NCBI GenBank assembly: GCA_047632435.1
Contig: JBLICU010000004.1
Coordinates: 1-64,000, forward strand
DNA: 64,000 bases
Direction: 5' to 3'
Source of the DNA: JAMZMI01 sp047632435
Lineage (GTDB): Bacteria > Bacteroidota > Bacteroidia > Cytophagales > Cyclobacteriaceae
The notes under the pieces are model-generated. The model searched no databases. It was not told where the DNA came from and saw only the letters and a list, made by a program, of their open reading frames with translations. Below are positions 1 through 8,611 of the stretch, piece after piece; the stretch's first letter is position 1; each line of letters starts with the position of its first letter. The position numbers and the translations under genes were made by a program.

Positions 1-294
1 GAATGCATCGTTTGTAGGTGCAAAAACAGTTAATGGGCCTGCATTTACTAAAATATGTTCTATGCTTGCCGCTTGTACCGCTGCTACGAGTGTGGTGTGT
101 GCTTCTGAACTGATAGCAACTTGTAATATGTTTTTGGCAGAAACATCATCTACTACAGAAGCTTGCCCTTTAGGGTGTGTTGCTTCAGTTGCATCTGCAC
201 TGGTCTGTTCTGTTTGTTTTGATGGGCCAGCACAAAATGATAGCATATTTGCGATAAACATGGCTATCAATAAATTTTTGATTGTTGTTAACAT
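1..294 (-). CDS. Fasciclin (FAS1) domain lipoprotein, 3' end missing
   Basis: The minus strand reads without a stop from an ATG at 294 to the window edge (98 codons). It begins with a hydrophobic signal and a lipobox-like LSFC near residue 21, then a Ser/Thr-rich linker, then the start of a FAS1 fold (residues near 55-98: an LxxA helix, then PLTVFAPTNDAF, the conserved FAS1 H1 box). FAS1 domains mediate adhesion or protein contacts at the cell surface. It follows the cytochrome gene by 12 bp and so belongs to the same transcript. Bacteroidota often place such a lipoprotein and a cytochrome c beside nosZ, but what follows lies outside the window. The family call is firm; the role is inferred. 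Confidence 0.85.
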   Translation of the reverse strand, partial: MLTTIKNLLIAMFIANMLSFCAGPSKQTEQTSADATEATHPKGQASVVDDVSAKNILQVAISSEAHTTLVAAVQAASIEHILVNAGPLTVFAPTNDAF

Positions 295-306
295 ATCTGA
301 TTAGGT

Positions 307-804
307 TTAGAGTGTTCTGAAATATTCCAATACTGCCCTTGCTTCATCATTTGTCAGGTTTTGATTGGCCATAGGTGAGCCATTGTATTCCATTAAAAGC
401 TGTTTCGCAATTGGATCCTTCAAAACCATTTCTTCCGGGTTTAAGATCATATTCATGATCCATGAAGGGGTTCTTCTTGTCGTGACACCCGAAAGATCAG
501 GGCCTACATATTTTTTGTTGATTTTGTGGCAAGCAGTACATTTTGCTTCAAAAACGACCATACCGGATGCAACCAATACATCATCTGTTTTTGCAGGTAA
601 CTCAAAAGTTTTGACAGGTCCAATACCTGGATAATCTTTCCAGTTTGCCTCAGCTTCAGCCAAAGATTTTGGTGGCTGTGGAGCCACAAAGGACTGAGAC
701 TTTATCTCATCAACTTTACTTTTTGATCCGCCTCCGCAATTGAAGAATAGGAAGTTAAAAATAATCAGGATGAGCAAATGGGATAATTGGATGCGTTGAT
801 TCAT
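307..804 (-). CDS. Lipoprotein c-type cytochrome (single heme)
   Basis: I chose the ATG at 804 because it puts a signal peptide directly at the N-terminus, ending in a lipobox (FFNCGGG). A longer in-frame ORF to 867 would bury that signal. One heme-binding CTACH motif lies near residue 112, followed by a distal Met candidate in GSPMANQNL, so this is a class I cytochrome c domain anchored to a membrane by lipid. It likely carries electrons to a periplasmic reductase. It sits between the Rrf2 regulator upstream and the fasciclin lipoprotein downstream, all on the minus strand. This order resembles clade II nitrous oxide reductase clusters of Bacteroidota, but nosZ itself is not in the window. 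Confidence 0.88.
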   Translation of the reverse strand: MNQRIQLSHLLILIIFNFLFFNCGGGSKSKVDEIKSQSFVAPQPPKSLAEAEANWKDYPGIGPVKTFELPAKTDDVLVASGMVVFEAKCTACHKINKKYVGPDLSGVTTRRTPSWIMNMILNPEEMVLKDPIAKQLLMEYNGSPMANQNLTNDEARAVLEYFRTL

Positions 805-900
805 TCTTTGATTTGATAGGTTTGAGACGAAGATATTGTCTATCAAATTTCTGTTGAATGACCACACTCATGAGAGTAGATGACATATATTAGATTAAAA

Positions 901-912
901 GACATTAATGTC
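901..912. promoter_or_regulatory. 12-bp perfect palindrome, candidate operator
   Basis: GACATTAATGTC is a perfect palindrome, extended imperfectly to about 18 bp by AAA/TTT flanks. It lies between the Rrf2 gene and the cytochrome gene, about 97 bp upstream of the cytochrome start. Its place makes it a candidate site for the Rrf2 regulator or for a CRP/FNR-type protein. The function is inferred. Confidence 0.4.
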
Positions 913-930
913 CTTTAATAATTCAAGTCA

Positions 931-1359
931 TTATCTTTTGAGAAGAATTTTATGATTTAATAAGTCGTTGGTTAAGTCTTGTACCGTAGTTGAAGAAAAC
1001 AGTGTTTCCAATTGCAATCGCATTGATTCAAATTGACTATGCATTGGACATGGTTCCATACTGGAGCATTCGCTAAGTCCCAGGATACATTTCTCAAAGA
1101 AATGCTCACCTTCAAATGTATAAATGACTTTGATTAGATTGTTATTTAGCTGGCTTGGAGTAAGATAAAAACCACCTGTTGGCCCTTTGAGTGAATTAAT
1201 GATTTTTTGTTTACTTAGCTCCTGAAGAATTTTACTTGTGTAAGCTTTAGGCGAATTTATGGCCAGCGCAATTTCTTCTACACCAGCTTTTCTACCATTC
1301 TCAATGGTGCTCAAATACAGTAATGATCGAATGGCATATTCTGAGGATTTTGTCAACAT
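931..1359 (-). CDS. Rrf2-family Fe-S transcriptional regulator
   Basis: A 142-residue protein with the Rrf2 winged-helix N-terminus (MLTKSSEYAIRSLLYL, with the recognition helix around residues 38-52 and the GPTGGFYL wing). Three cysteines, C91, C98 and C104, sit in the C-terminal half in the position that binds an Fe-S cluster in IscR, NsrR and RirA (spacing here C-x6-C-x5-C, then PMH). Such proteins sense nitric oxide, iron or redox state. It is the gene before the cytochrome and fasciclin genes, with a 12-bp palindrome in the gap, so it probably controls them. An NsrR-like nitric oxide sensor is plausible but not proven. Confidence 0.85.
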   Translation of the reverse strand: MLTKSSEYAIRSLLYLSTIENGRKAGVEEIALAINSPKAYTSKILQELSKQKIINSLKGPTGGFYLTPSQLNNNLIKVIYTFEGEHFFEKCILGLSECSSMEPCPMHSQFESMRLQLETLFSSTTVQDLTNDLLNHKILLKR

Positions 1360-1388
1360 GGCTAAATAAATCGGTAATTTAAGTACAG

Positions 1389-2561
1389 TTAATTAGCGTT
1401 TAATTTGGCATTACTTTTTCGCCAAATCCAAATCATAACAAATTGGATAGCGATGATAGGAAGTGTTAAAAGTAACAAGTTTTCCCAACCCAAGGCAAAA
1501 ACAACCCATCCAGCAGACAATGCCACGATTGCCTGAGTGCCAAATACGATAAACTCATTGATTGCCTGAACTTTGAAACGCTCGCTGGCGGTATAGGCCT
1601 GCGGAAGTAGCACTGTCCCTGCCAAAAATAAGAAGTTCCATCCAACACCTAGTAATATCAGTGATATCCAATAATTGTAGACCAGGTGTCCTGAAAACGC
1701 AATGACAATACAGAAAATATATGCCACCAATCCCATAATCATCACCCTGTGAATGCCGAATCTTTTCATCAATTCTCCTGTGAATATAGAGGGTAAAAAC
1801 ATGGCCACAATGTGGGTTTGAATGACCCATTTGGTGTCTGAAAGGGAATGTCCATCCATCACATGCATACTTACTGGTGTTGCCGTCATGATGAAGCTCA
1901 TCACTGCATATCCCACAGCGGCTGCTAATAAGGCTGTCCAGAATACAGGTTGTTTGGCTATTTCACCAAAGGATCGTTGAGGGCTGTCAATGATCGATTC
2001 TTTGATGGTTGTGTTTTGATAAAAAGTGAGGATAACAAAGCCAACAGCGAACAAACCTGCCAGCAGCACATAAGATCCTGTAAATTCAGAATCAAAAATA
2101 TCCTTGCCAAATACAGCTACTTCCGGCCCAATAAAAGCCGCCACAATTCCTCCAATAAGTACCACGGAGGCTGCTTTTGGTATGAGAGAGGATTTGACGC
2201 TTTCCATAGAAGCAAATCTGAATTGCATCATAGAAGCATTGGAAACTCCCATTAAAAATGCACAGAAAACAAATAGGTAAAAACTTTCGATAGCAATCGC
2301 GTAAGCTGCAAATAAGGAGACCAATATGGAGTAGCCAGATACGATCAAAAAGGTTTTTTTACGACCAATCTTTTTCATGAGCATTGTGACCGGAATGGTG
2401 GCCATCGCTGTGCCGACCATTATACTAGCCACTGGAAGAGTAGCTAGTTTTTCTGAAGAAGCTATTCTGTCCCCAACCAAACCACCAACTAAAACATGCA
2501 GTGAATTCATAGACATCATAAACATCTGAGCCAATGTTAGAATCCAGACATTTTTGTGCAT
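1389..2561 (-). CDS. MFS transporter, substrate unknown
   Basis: A 390-residue polytopic protein with about 12 hydrophobic segments. The MFS loop 2-3 signature is visible around residues 63-70 (MKKIGRKKTF), and a related loop (GELMKRFGIHRV) in the second half marks the usual two six-helix bundles. The length is typical of the family. It lies 29 bp upstream of the Rrf2 gene and 24 bp downstream of mlaF, on the same strand. No motif identifies the substrate; it does not show the nitrate signature motifs of NarK. A link to the neighbouring redox genes is only suggested by position. Confidence 0.85.
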   Translation of the reverse strand: MHKNVWILTLAQMFMMSMNSLHVLVGGLVGDRIASSEKLATLPVASIMVGTAMATIPVTMLMKKIGRKKTFLIVSGYSILVSLFAAYAIAIESFYLFVFCAFLMGVSNASMMQFRFASMESVKSSLIPKAASVVLIGGIVAAFIGPEVAVFGKDIFDSEFTGSYVLLAGLFAVGFVILTFYQNTTIKESIIDSPQRSFGEIAKQPVFWTALLAAAVGYAVMSFIMTATPVSMHVMDGHSLSDTKWVIQTHIVAMFLPSIFTGELMKRFGIHRVMIMGLVAYIFCIVIAFSGHLVYNYWISLILLGVGWNFLFLAGTVLLPQAYTASERFKVQAINEFIVFGTQAIVALSAGWVVFALGWENLLLLTLPIIAIQFVMIWIWRKSNAKLNAN

Positions 2562-2585
2562 ATGATTATTTATGATTTGGAAGCA

Positions 2586-3329
2586 TTATTTGATGAGTTT
2601 CATCATCCTATTGGCAAAAACGAAATTATTTAGCTCCACTATATCTGATTTGGTGATATTTTCGTTGGTGCCTTCCCAAAGTTTATTTCCTTCAAAAAGG
2701 AAAATTACTTTCTGACCAATCTCCATTACCGAATTCATATCATGGGTCACTATTACTGTGGTCATTTCGTATTCGTGGGTGATCTCGGCGATCAATTCAT
2801 CAATCGTAATACTTGTTTGCGGATCTAGTCCGGAGTTGGGCTCATCACAGAATAAATAATTAGGTTGGTTGACTATGGCGCGTGCTATGCCGACACGCTT
2901 TTTCATCCCTCCACTTATTTCGGCAGGCATTTTTTTATTGACATTTTCCAAACCAACGCGCTGTAGGCAGAAGTTAACCCGATCGAGTTTTTCTTCTTGT
3001 TCCATCTTGGTCAGGATATTGAGCGGAAACATGATGTTTTGCTCCACATTCTTACTATCAAAAAGTGCACTGCCCTGAAAGAGCATCCCAATCTCTCTTC
3101 TAATTTCTGTTTGAAGGTTTTTGTCGCCATGAGTAAAATTTCTACCATCATAAAATACCTCACCCTGATCCGGCTTAACCAAACCAACAATATTTTTTAA
3201 CAAAACACTTTTTCCTGTGCCGCTACTTCCAATAATGAGATTGGTCTTGCCTTTTTCAAAAGTGGCATCAATGCCCTTTAAAACGGTCTTGTCTCCAAAT
3301 GATTTAACTATGTTTTGAACTTCTATCAT
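2586..3329 (-). CDS. mlaF: ABC transporter ATPase, MlaF type
   Basis: A 247-residue ATPase with Walker A (IGSSGTGKS, residues 33-41), Q-loop (LFQGSALF), signature (ISGGMKKRVGIAR, 138-150), Walker B (YLFCDEPNSGLDP, 158-170, catalytic E163) and H-loop H196. The GGMKKR signature and the DEPNSGLDP wording are typical of MlaF/Mkl ATPases, which drive lipid movement between outer and inner membrane with an MlaE permease and an MCE-domain protein. Its start overlaps the mlaE stop by 4 bp (ATGA), so the two are translationally coupled. No MCE (mlaD) gene is next to them in this window. Confidence 0.92.
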   Translation of the reverse strand: MIEVQNIVKSFGDKTVLKGIDATFEKGKTNLIIGSSGTGKSVLLKNIVGLVKPDQGEVFYDGRNFTHGDKNLQTEIRREIGMLFQGSALFDSKNVEQNIMFPLNILTKMEQEEKLDRVNFCLQRVGLENVNKKMPAEISGGMKKRVGIARAIVNQPNYLFCDEPNSGLDPQTSITIDELIAEITHEYEMTTVIVTHDMNSVMEIGQKVIFLFEGNKLWEGTNENITKSDIVELNNFVFANRMMKLIK

Positions 3330-4057
3330 GACAGTAGTAGTTGGGCCAAAAGATAGTCAGCAAATAAAATGGCAATACAGCTATTGGTTACTGCAGCAGT
3401 GGAAGCTTGTCCTACTTCTAGTGCTCCGCCACTGGTATAATAACCTTTGTAGGCCGAAATAGACGCTACGAGAAACGAAAAAACAATTGCCTTTATTAAT
3501 GCAAAAGCTATGTTGAATTCTAAAAATTCATACCTGATTCCATAGATATAGTCGTGTCCTGAAATGATGCCTGTGGCCAAACTGACTAAATAACCTCCAT
3601 ATATGGAAAGGAAAGCGGAAAGTACCACGAGCATAGGATACATAAGCATTGATGCTATGATTTTTGGCAACACCAAATAGGAGGAAGCATTGATGCCCAT
3701 TACCTCAAGGGCGTCTATTTGCTCACTGATGCGCATCGTGCCAAGCTCACCTGCGATATTTGATCCCACTTTTCCGGCATAAACAATGGCCATGATAGTT
3801 GGTGCAAGCTCCAGAATAGTCATATCTCTCACTACTAGAGAAATGACATAGTCAGGAATAAACGGACTCACCAGGTTGTAAGCCGTCTGAATAGTAGTTA
3901 CAGCACCCATAAAAATCGAAACGATGGTAACGATAAGCAGGGAATTGTAACCCACCTTGATGCATTCATCAATAGTGAGTTTTACGTATGAGCCGAAACT
4001 CTCGCGTCTTACGAAAAGGCTTCCAATGAATAAGATATACTTGCCAAAATTTTTCAT
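3326..4057 (-). CDS. mlaE: MlaE-type ABC transporter permease
   Basis: A 243-residue membrane protein with about five or six hydrophobic segments and the conserved MlaE core ELGTMRISEQIDALEVMG near residues 104-121. MlaE permeases work with MlaF in phospholipid transport between the membranes. The gene is first in a minus-strand run mlaE-mlaF-MFS-Rrf2 and diverges from the SDR gene across a 91-bp gap. The 4-bp overlap with mlaF is typical of coupled transporter subunits. The family call is firm; the direction of lipid movement cannot be read from sequence. Confidence 0.92.
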   Translation of the reverse strand: MKNFGKYILFIGSLFVRRESFGSYVKLTIDECIKVGYNSLLIVTIVSIFMGAVTTIQTAYNLVSPFIPDYVISLVVRDMTILELAPTIMAIVYAGKVGSNIAGELGTMRISEQIDALEVMGINASSYLVLPKIIASMLMYPMLVVLSAFLSIYGGYLVSLATGIISGHDYIYGIRYEFLEFNIAFALIKAIVFSFLVASISAYKGYYTSGGALEVGQASTAAVTNSCIAILFADYLLAQLLLS

Positions 4058-4084
4058 TCAAGATTTTCTTCTTTCAGATATCTT

Positions 4085-4092
4085 TAGTTTTG
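4085..4092 (+). promoter_or_regulatory. Possible -7 element (TAGTTTTG)
   Basis: The octamer fits the Bacteroidota -7 consensus TAnnTTTG and lies 57 bp upstream of the SDR start. No clear TTG was found at the usual distance upstream, so the call is weak. Confidence 0.3.
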
Positions 4093-4148
4093 CCGAAATT
4101 AACAATTACAAATCAAACAATCCTGTCCATTTAACGCTTTAATCCAAT

Positions 4149-4865
4149 ATGATGGAAAATAGTAACAAACTTGTCGTAATAACCGGTGGAACGAAAGGAA
4201 TCGGCAAGGCAATTGTCAAATCATTTTCAAGTCATGGCTTTTCTATTGCTACCTGCTCGCGCAATGAAGGTGAGCTTAATTCATTGAAAATGGAGATAGA
4301 AAAGGATTATAAGAATAAGGTTCATATTCTCAAAGCCGATTTATCGTACAAAAATTCCACTGAGGCATTTATTGAATTTGTCAGGCTTATTGGAAAGCCA
4401 ATAGAAGTTCTGGTAAATAATACCGGAAAATTTGTCCCTGGACAGATTCATAGTGAAGAGGAGGGAGTTTTGGAATCGCTTATTCAAACGAATCTATATA
4501 GTGCTTATCGTGTCACCAGAGGGTTGATTCCTCAGATGAAAAAAGACAAGCAAGGTTATATTTTCAATATTTGTTCTACAGCATCAATCACCGCATATCC
4601 AAATGGTGGCGCCTATTGCATTAGTAAATTTGCCCTTTATGGGATGTCAAAAGTATTACGTGAGGAAATGAAACCGCATGGAATCAAGGTGACAGCTGTA
4701 TTGCCCGGCCCTACTTTTACGACCAGTTGGGAAGGTGTAGATTTACCAGAAGAACGGTTTATTGATCCAAAGGATGTTGCTGAAATGGTTTTGGCAACCT
4801 ATCTGTTGAGCGATAGGGCGGTGGTAGAAGATCTGGTCATTCGTCCACAACTTGGAGATTTATAA
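4149..4865 (+). CDS. SDR-family oxidoreductase
   Basis: A 238-residue short-chain dehydrogenase. The Rossmann dinucleotide motif TGGTKGIG is at residues 12-19, the NNTG motif at 90-93 (normally NNAG), and the catalytic Ser143, Tyr156 and Lys160 are in ICS...YCISK. The length and motifs fit the classical NAD(P)H-dependent class that includes 3-ketoacyl-ACP reductases. Two adjacent ATG codons (4149 and 4152) are possible starts. It lies 18 bp before ispG on the same strand, so the two may be co-transcribed. The substrate is unknown. Confidence 0.88.
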   Translation: MMENSNKLVVITGGTKGIGKAIVKSFSSHGFSIATCSRNEGELNSLKMEIEKDYKNKVHILKADLSYKNSTEAFIEFVRLIGKPIEVLVNNTGKFVPGQIHSEEEGVLESLIQTNLYSAYRVTRGLIPQMKKDKQGYIFNICSTASITAYPNGGAYCISKFALYGMSKVLREEMKPHGIKVTAVLPGPTFTTSWEGVDLPEERFIDPKDVAEMVLATYLLSDRAVVEDLVIRPQLGDL

Positions 4866-4883
4866 TATTTTTAATTGATAAAG

Positions 4884-6878
4884 ATGAAAACGGCTGATCA
4901 GGCATTGGCACAAAATATCAAATATTGTGAGTCACTCACAAGTTATTCACGCAGGGTCACTCGAGAAGTGAAAATTGGTCATGTTCCTATGGGAGCGACC
5001 AGTCCCATCCGAGTGCAATCCATGACCACCGTGGATACCATGGATACGGAGGGCACTGTTGCCCAATCCATTCGCATGGTGGAGTCAGGTTGTGAATATG
5101 TTCGTGTGACTGCACCAAGTATGAAGGAGGCTGAGAATCTTCGCAATATTCGGGCGGAGCTTCATAGGAGAGGCTACCATGTGCCTTTGGTGGCAGACAT
5201 TCATTTCACACCAAATGCAGCAGAGTTAGCAGCGGAGATAGTAGAAAAAGTAAGGATCAATCCGGGAAATTATGCGGACAAAAAACGCTTCGAAGAAATA
5301 GAATATACCGACGCAGCTTATGAAGCCGAGTTGAAACGAATTGAGAAGAAATTTACCCCTCTGATCAAAATATGCAAAGCCCATAACACGGCCATGCGCA
5401 TCGGTACCAACCATGGCTCACTTTCTGACAGAGTTATGAGCAGGTATGGCGATACGCCACTGGGCATGGTGGAGTCCGCTTTGGAATTTATTCGCATTTG
5501 CGAAAAGAATGAGTATTTTGATTTGGTCATTTCCATGAAATCAAGCAATCCGCAGGTCATGATTCAGGCCTATCGATTGTTGGTTCAGAAGTTGGTTGAA
5601 GAAGGCTTGAAAGCATATCCATTGCACTTGGGGGTGACAGAAGCAGGAGAGGCTGAGGATGGAAGAATAAAATCTGCTCTCGGTATCGGAACCTTATTAG
5701 AAGACGGATTAGGAGATACCGTTCGTGTTTCTCTCACTGAAGAACCAGAAGTTGAATCCCCAGTAGGACGCATATTGGTCGATAGATTGATAGGACGGGA
5801 AAAGCATGATGCGATCATCGCCGTTGAGAATCCTTATTATGATCCTTTTTCATATCAAAAGAGAATCACAAAAGAAGTGGTAAATTTTGGTGGAAGTAAT
5901 GTTCCAAGGGTAATCGCAGATTTTTCACGGCTCGATCATGTTACTTTGAATGATTTAAAATCAGTAGGACATTTTTATTTGCCTGCTTTGGACAAGTGGA
6001 CCATGAATGATCTTGGTGCTGATTTTATCTATTCGGGCAAAAAGAAAATTGATTTCATGCTCCCAAATGGGTTGAAAGAAATCATCGATAATGATGTTTG
6101 GCTCACGCTTAGTTCGGACACCAATCTGTTTCCACTATTCAATAAATCTGAATTTCTTACTGCGGATCATGTACATCCACAATTGAATTTCCTAGAAGTA
6201 GCCGATGTTGAAATTGATGAAGCCTTAGTTGCGCGTTTGAGTCATTTGGGCAATGTTGTTCTTTTGTTAAAAACAAACAACATTCATGCATTAGCGGCTT
6301 TAAGAAATGCTTTTTTCCAGCTTCAGATTTCGAAAATTGATATTCCTGTCGTAGTGAGAAGGGAATACGGATCATTGGGTGATGATGCCATGATGATGTT
6401 CCCCGCAACTGATGTAGGTGGACTTTTGATTGATGGCTTTGGCGATGGCATTATGCTCGGCAATAATGATTTGATGGATACCGCAGATTTGCCAAAAACC
6501 ATCAAAAAGTACAATGAGATTTCATTTGGTGTTTTGCAAGCCGCCAGAACAAGGATCACGAAGACAGAATATATTTCTTGTCCTTCTTGTGGTCGCACAC
6601 TTTTTGATTTGCAGGAAACTACCGCCATGATCCGAAAGCGAACAGATCACTTGAAAGGGGTAAAGATTGGTATCATGGGTTGCATTGTGAATGGCCCGGG
6701 TGAAATGGCGGATGCAGACTATGGTTATGTGGGGTCAGGCAAAGGAAAAATTACATTGTACAAAGGCAAAGAAGTGATGAAAAGAGGGGTCGGATCCGAG
6801 CGGGCACTGGATGAATTGATAGAGCTGATCCGTGAAGATGGTAGGTGGATAGAGCCTTCCGTTGCAATGAATGAATAA
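4884..6878 (+). CDS. ispG: (E)-4-hydroxy-3-methylbut-2-enyl-diphosphate synthase IspG, large form
   Basis: IspG makes HMBPP in the MEP isoprenoid pathway using a [4Fe-4S] cluster. The protein of 664 residues is the large form found in Bacteroidota, Chlamydiae and plants, with an extra central domain absent from the shorter E. coli type. The N-terminal TIM barrel contains VQSMTTVDTMDT and EYVRVTAPS. The cluster-binding cysteines lie in SCPSCGRTLFD and in GIMGCIVNGPGE near the C-terminus. An in-frame TTG at 4875 would add three residues; the ATG at 4884 is preferred. Confidence 0.96.
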   Translation: MKTADQALAQNIKYCESLTSYSRRVTREVKIGHVPMGATSPIRVQSMTTVDTMDTEGTVAQSIRMVESGCEYVRVTAPSMKEAENLRNIRAELHRRGYHVPLVADIHFTPNAAELAAEIVEKVRINPGNYADKKRFEEIEYTDAAYEAELKRIEKKFTPLIKICKAHNTAMRIGTNHGSLSDRVMSRYGDTPLGMVESALEFIRICEKNEYFDLVISMKSSNPQVMIQAYRLLVQKLVEEGLKAYPLHLGVTEAGEAEDGRIKSALGIGTLLEDGLGDTVRVSLTEEPEVESPVGRILVDRLIGREKHDAIIAVENPYYDPFSYQKRITKEVVNFGGSNVPRVIADFSRLDHVTLNDLKSVGHFYLPALDKWTMNDLGADFIYSGKKKIDFMLPNGLKEIIDNDVWLTLSSDTNLFPLFNKSEFLTADHVHPQLNFLEVADVEIDEALVARLSHLGNVVLLLKTNNIHALAALRNAFFQLQISKIDIPVVVRREYGSLGDDAMMMFPATDVGGLLIDGFGDGIMLGNNDLMDTADLPKTIKKYNEISFGVLQAARTRITKTEYISCPSCGRTLFDLQETTAMIRKRTDHLKGVKIGIMGCIVNGPGEMADADYGYVGSGKGKITLYKGKEVMKRGVGSERALDELIELIREDGRWIEPSVAMNE

Positions 6879-6896
6879 GATTTAGATATAATAGAA

Positions 6897-7100
6897 ATGG
6901 AAGATCAAAACGAAAAAAGAGGAACAGGTTATTATTTTAATTTTTCTGAAGTATTGAATTATTACTTCAGAAAAAAAGACCCCAATCGGCCAATAGATAC
7001 CAGTCTCAAAATGATGCATGGGGTGAATAAGATTGCCATGTTAATGTTTTTGGCATGTGTCATTGTGATTATTAGCCGATTTATTATAAGAGCTTTATAA
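6897..7100 (+). CDS. Small single-span membrane protein (DUF6728-like)
   Basis: A 67-residue protein with a basic/aromatic N-terminal half (FSEVLNYYFRKKDPNRP), then MHGVNKIAM and one C-terminal transmembrane segment (about residues 46-65). I recall similar small Bacteroidota proteins grouped as DUF6728, but could not check this. It sits 18 bp after ispG and 9 bp before the next gene, in a tight plus-strand run, which supports it being real. Function unknown. Confidence 0.75.
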   Translation: MEDQNEKRGTGYYFNFSEVLNYYFRKKDPNRPIDTSLKMMHGVNKIAMLMFLACVIVIISRFIIRAL

Positions 7101-7109
7101 TTTCGCAAG

Positions 7110-7463
7110 ATGGATATTGAGCAATATCGGGAGTATTGTTTAGCAAAACTAGGAGTAACAGAAGGCACTCCTTTTGGTGAAAATATCCTTGTCTTTAAAG
7201 TGATGAACAAGATGTTCGCCCTCACGGATATAGATCTATTCATCAGTATCAATCTTAAATGCGATCCTGATCGAGCCATCAAACTCAGGGAGGAATATGC
7301 AGATATCATACCCGGCTACCACATGAACAAAGTGCATTGGAACACAGTGACGGTCAATGGAGACGTTTCCGATACGCTTTTGATCGAGCTCATTGATCAT
7401 TCCTACGACTTGGTAGTGGAGAGTTTACCCAAAAAAATAAAGGAAGAGTTTACCAATCTTTGA
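7110..7463 (+). CDS. MmcQ/YjbR family protein
   Basis: A 117-residue protein matching the MmcQ/YjbR (CyaY-like fold) family. It begins with the typical YCLAKLGVTEGTPFGENILVFKV pattern, has MFALTDID in the middle, and ends with the helix IELIDHSYDLVVESL preceded by HWNTVTVNG. Members are small proteins suggested to bind DNA, mostly without known function. It is the last gene of the ispG run. The family call is solid from the conserved blocks. Confidence 0.87.
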   Translation: MDIEQYREYCLAKLGVTEGTPFGENILVFKVMNKMFALTDIDLFISINLKCDPDRAIKLREEYADIIPGYHMNKVHWNTVTVNGDVSDTLLIELIDHSYDLVVESLPKKIKEEFTNL

Positions 7464-7935
7464 TTGTAGAACATGATTGGTTGATCAAATCTTGGATGAA
7501 TTTGAAAATCTGTGGAGTAAATTCGCAGCTAGCGCAAGTTTTTGCTCGTACCCTAACAGGAAAGGAAACCTTGCAGACATGACGGTTTTTTGATTTTATG
7601 GTTTCCCTGCACTCGCTCGGCTAGGTAAAATTCAATTTCTCCGCACATTAGCAATTGTATTGTGTCTTTAATCCTCAATGTTTTTTTGATGTCAGTAAAC
7701 TTCAATAATATCAAAGAATGTTTAAAACAAAACCCATAGCTTTATAGATTCATAATTGAGCAGTGTCCCAGTTGGTAGATATTTCTTGTTGGCTTTAGTA
7801 TCCTAACCTTTAAGTGCACATCTTACGCATCCTGGCCGAAATATACTGCCAATGTGTGTATCACCAGCCATTGTTTAAGCTTCATTTTACTTTCAAAAAC
7901 CAATATCAAAGATTCAAAGATCAGAAAATAGTATT
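7464..7935. other. Gene-poor intergenic region
   Basis: No ORF with recognisable homology was found in these 472 bp. The stretch holds one copy of a short repeat (GCACTCGCTCGGCTA, from 7609) whose near-copy lies at 8495, on the other side of the PspC gene. The codons just before 7936 read as a plausible N-terminus of the PspC protein but contain no ATG. Confidence 0.5.
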
Positions 7936-8340
7936 TTGGGTGGAGTTTGCGCTGGACTGGCTGATTACTGGAATACTAAACCGAATTACGTACGTATATT
8001 ATTCATCTTAGCAGCGCTGCTTTTTAATATCATCACCATTGGCATTTATATTATATGTTGGATTAGCATGCCCAGGCAATTCGTACTAGCAGAAAAAAGG
8101 CAAAATTTTGCTGAAGATAATCCTGCCGACTTACCCAAAAAAAACAATGATTATGGAACTATACTACTGCTCATTGGAATCGCATGTATAGGAGTCAGTA
8201 TGGGTCCAGTTTATTTCTTAGAGAAAGGCTCAGATAATTCAACATTAGCCGGTATTTGGATGATGATTACCATCATTCCAGCAGCTGGAGTTTTTCTTGT
8301 TGGATTGGTCGCGGCAATAATTCAAATGGTAAAAAAATAG
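7936..8340 (+). CDS. PspC-domain membrane protein with unclear start
   Basis: The 134-residue reading (from a TTG) opens inside a PspC domain: GGVCAGLADYW, then VRILFILAALL and the transmembrane stretch ending in CWISMPRQ. PspC domains occur in envelope-stress proteins; three or more hydrophobic segments are visible. In-frame codons before the TTG encode KIQRSENSIL, which looks like the conserved basic start of PspC domains, yet the only codons available there are ATA or ATT and a stop lies at 7876. The gene may use a rare start, or may have lost its start. Its flanks are gene-poor and carry an RHS remnant, consistent with decay. Confidence 0.65.
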   Translation: MGGVCAGLADYWNTKPNYVRILFILAALLFNIITIGIYIICWISMPRQFVLAEKRQNFAEDNPADLPKKNNDYGTILLLIGIACIGVSMGPVYFLEKGSDNSTLAGIWMMITIIPAAGVFLVGLVAAIIQMVKK

Positions 8341-8611
8341 TACCTGCGCACGGACTAGCGGGTGCCTGTTGAAAACTTCATTTCTTTGTAATGAGGCACG
8401 GAAGTAACTTTCACGCTAGATAGGTTAGGTTTGCGACAACACCAACAAAGACGACAGAATTACACCTTGTTCAGATTTAAAGCGAGCCTAACCCGCACTC
8501 GCTCAGCTATGCCAAGTGAGACCTATTTTTCAGGCATCCTGCCTGCATTCTTTATCTCATTATAATACCCCGCATCTAAACCCTTCCCAATTCTTTTTCC
8601 ACAACGAAAAA
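8341..8611. other. Intergenic region with second copy of a short repeat
   Basis: No gene was recognised. GCACTCGCTCAGCTA starting at 8495 matches 14 of 15 bases of the copy at 7609. The two copies flank the PspC gene in direct orientation. Confidence 0.4.
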
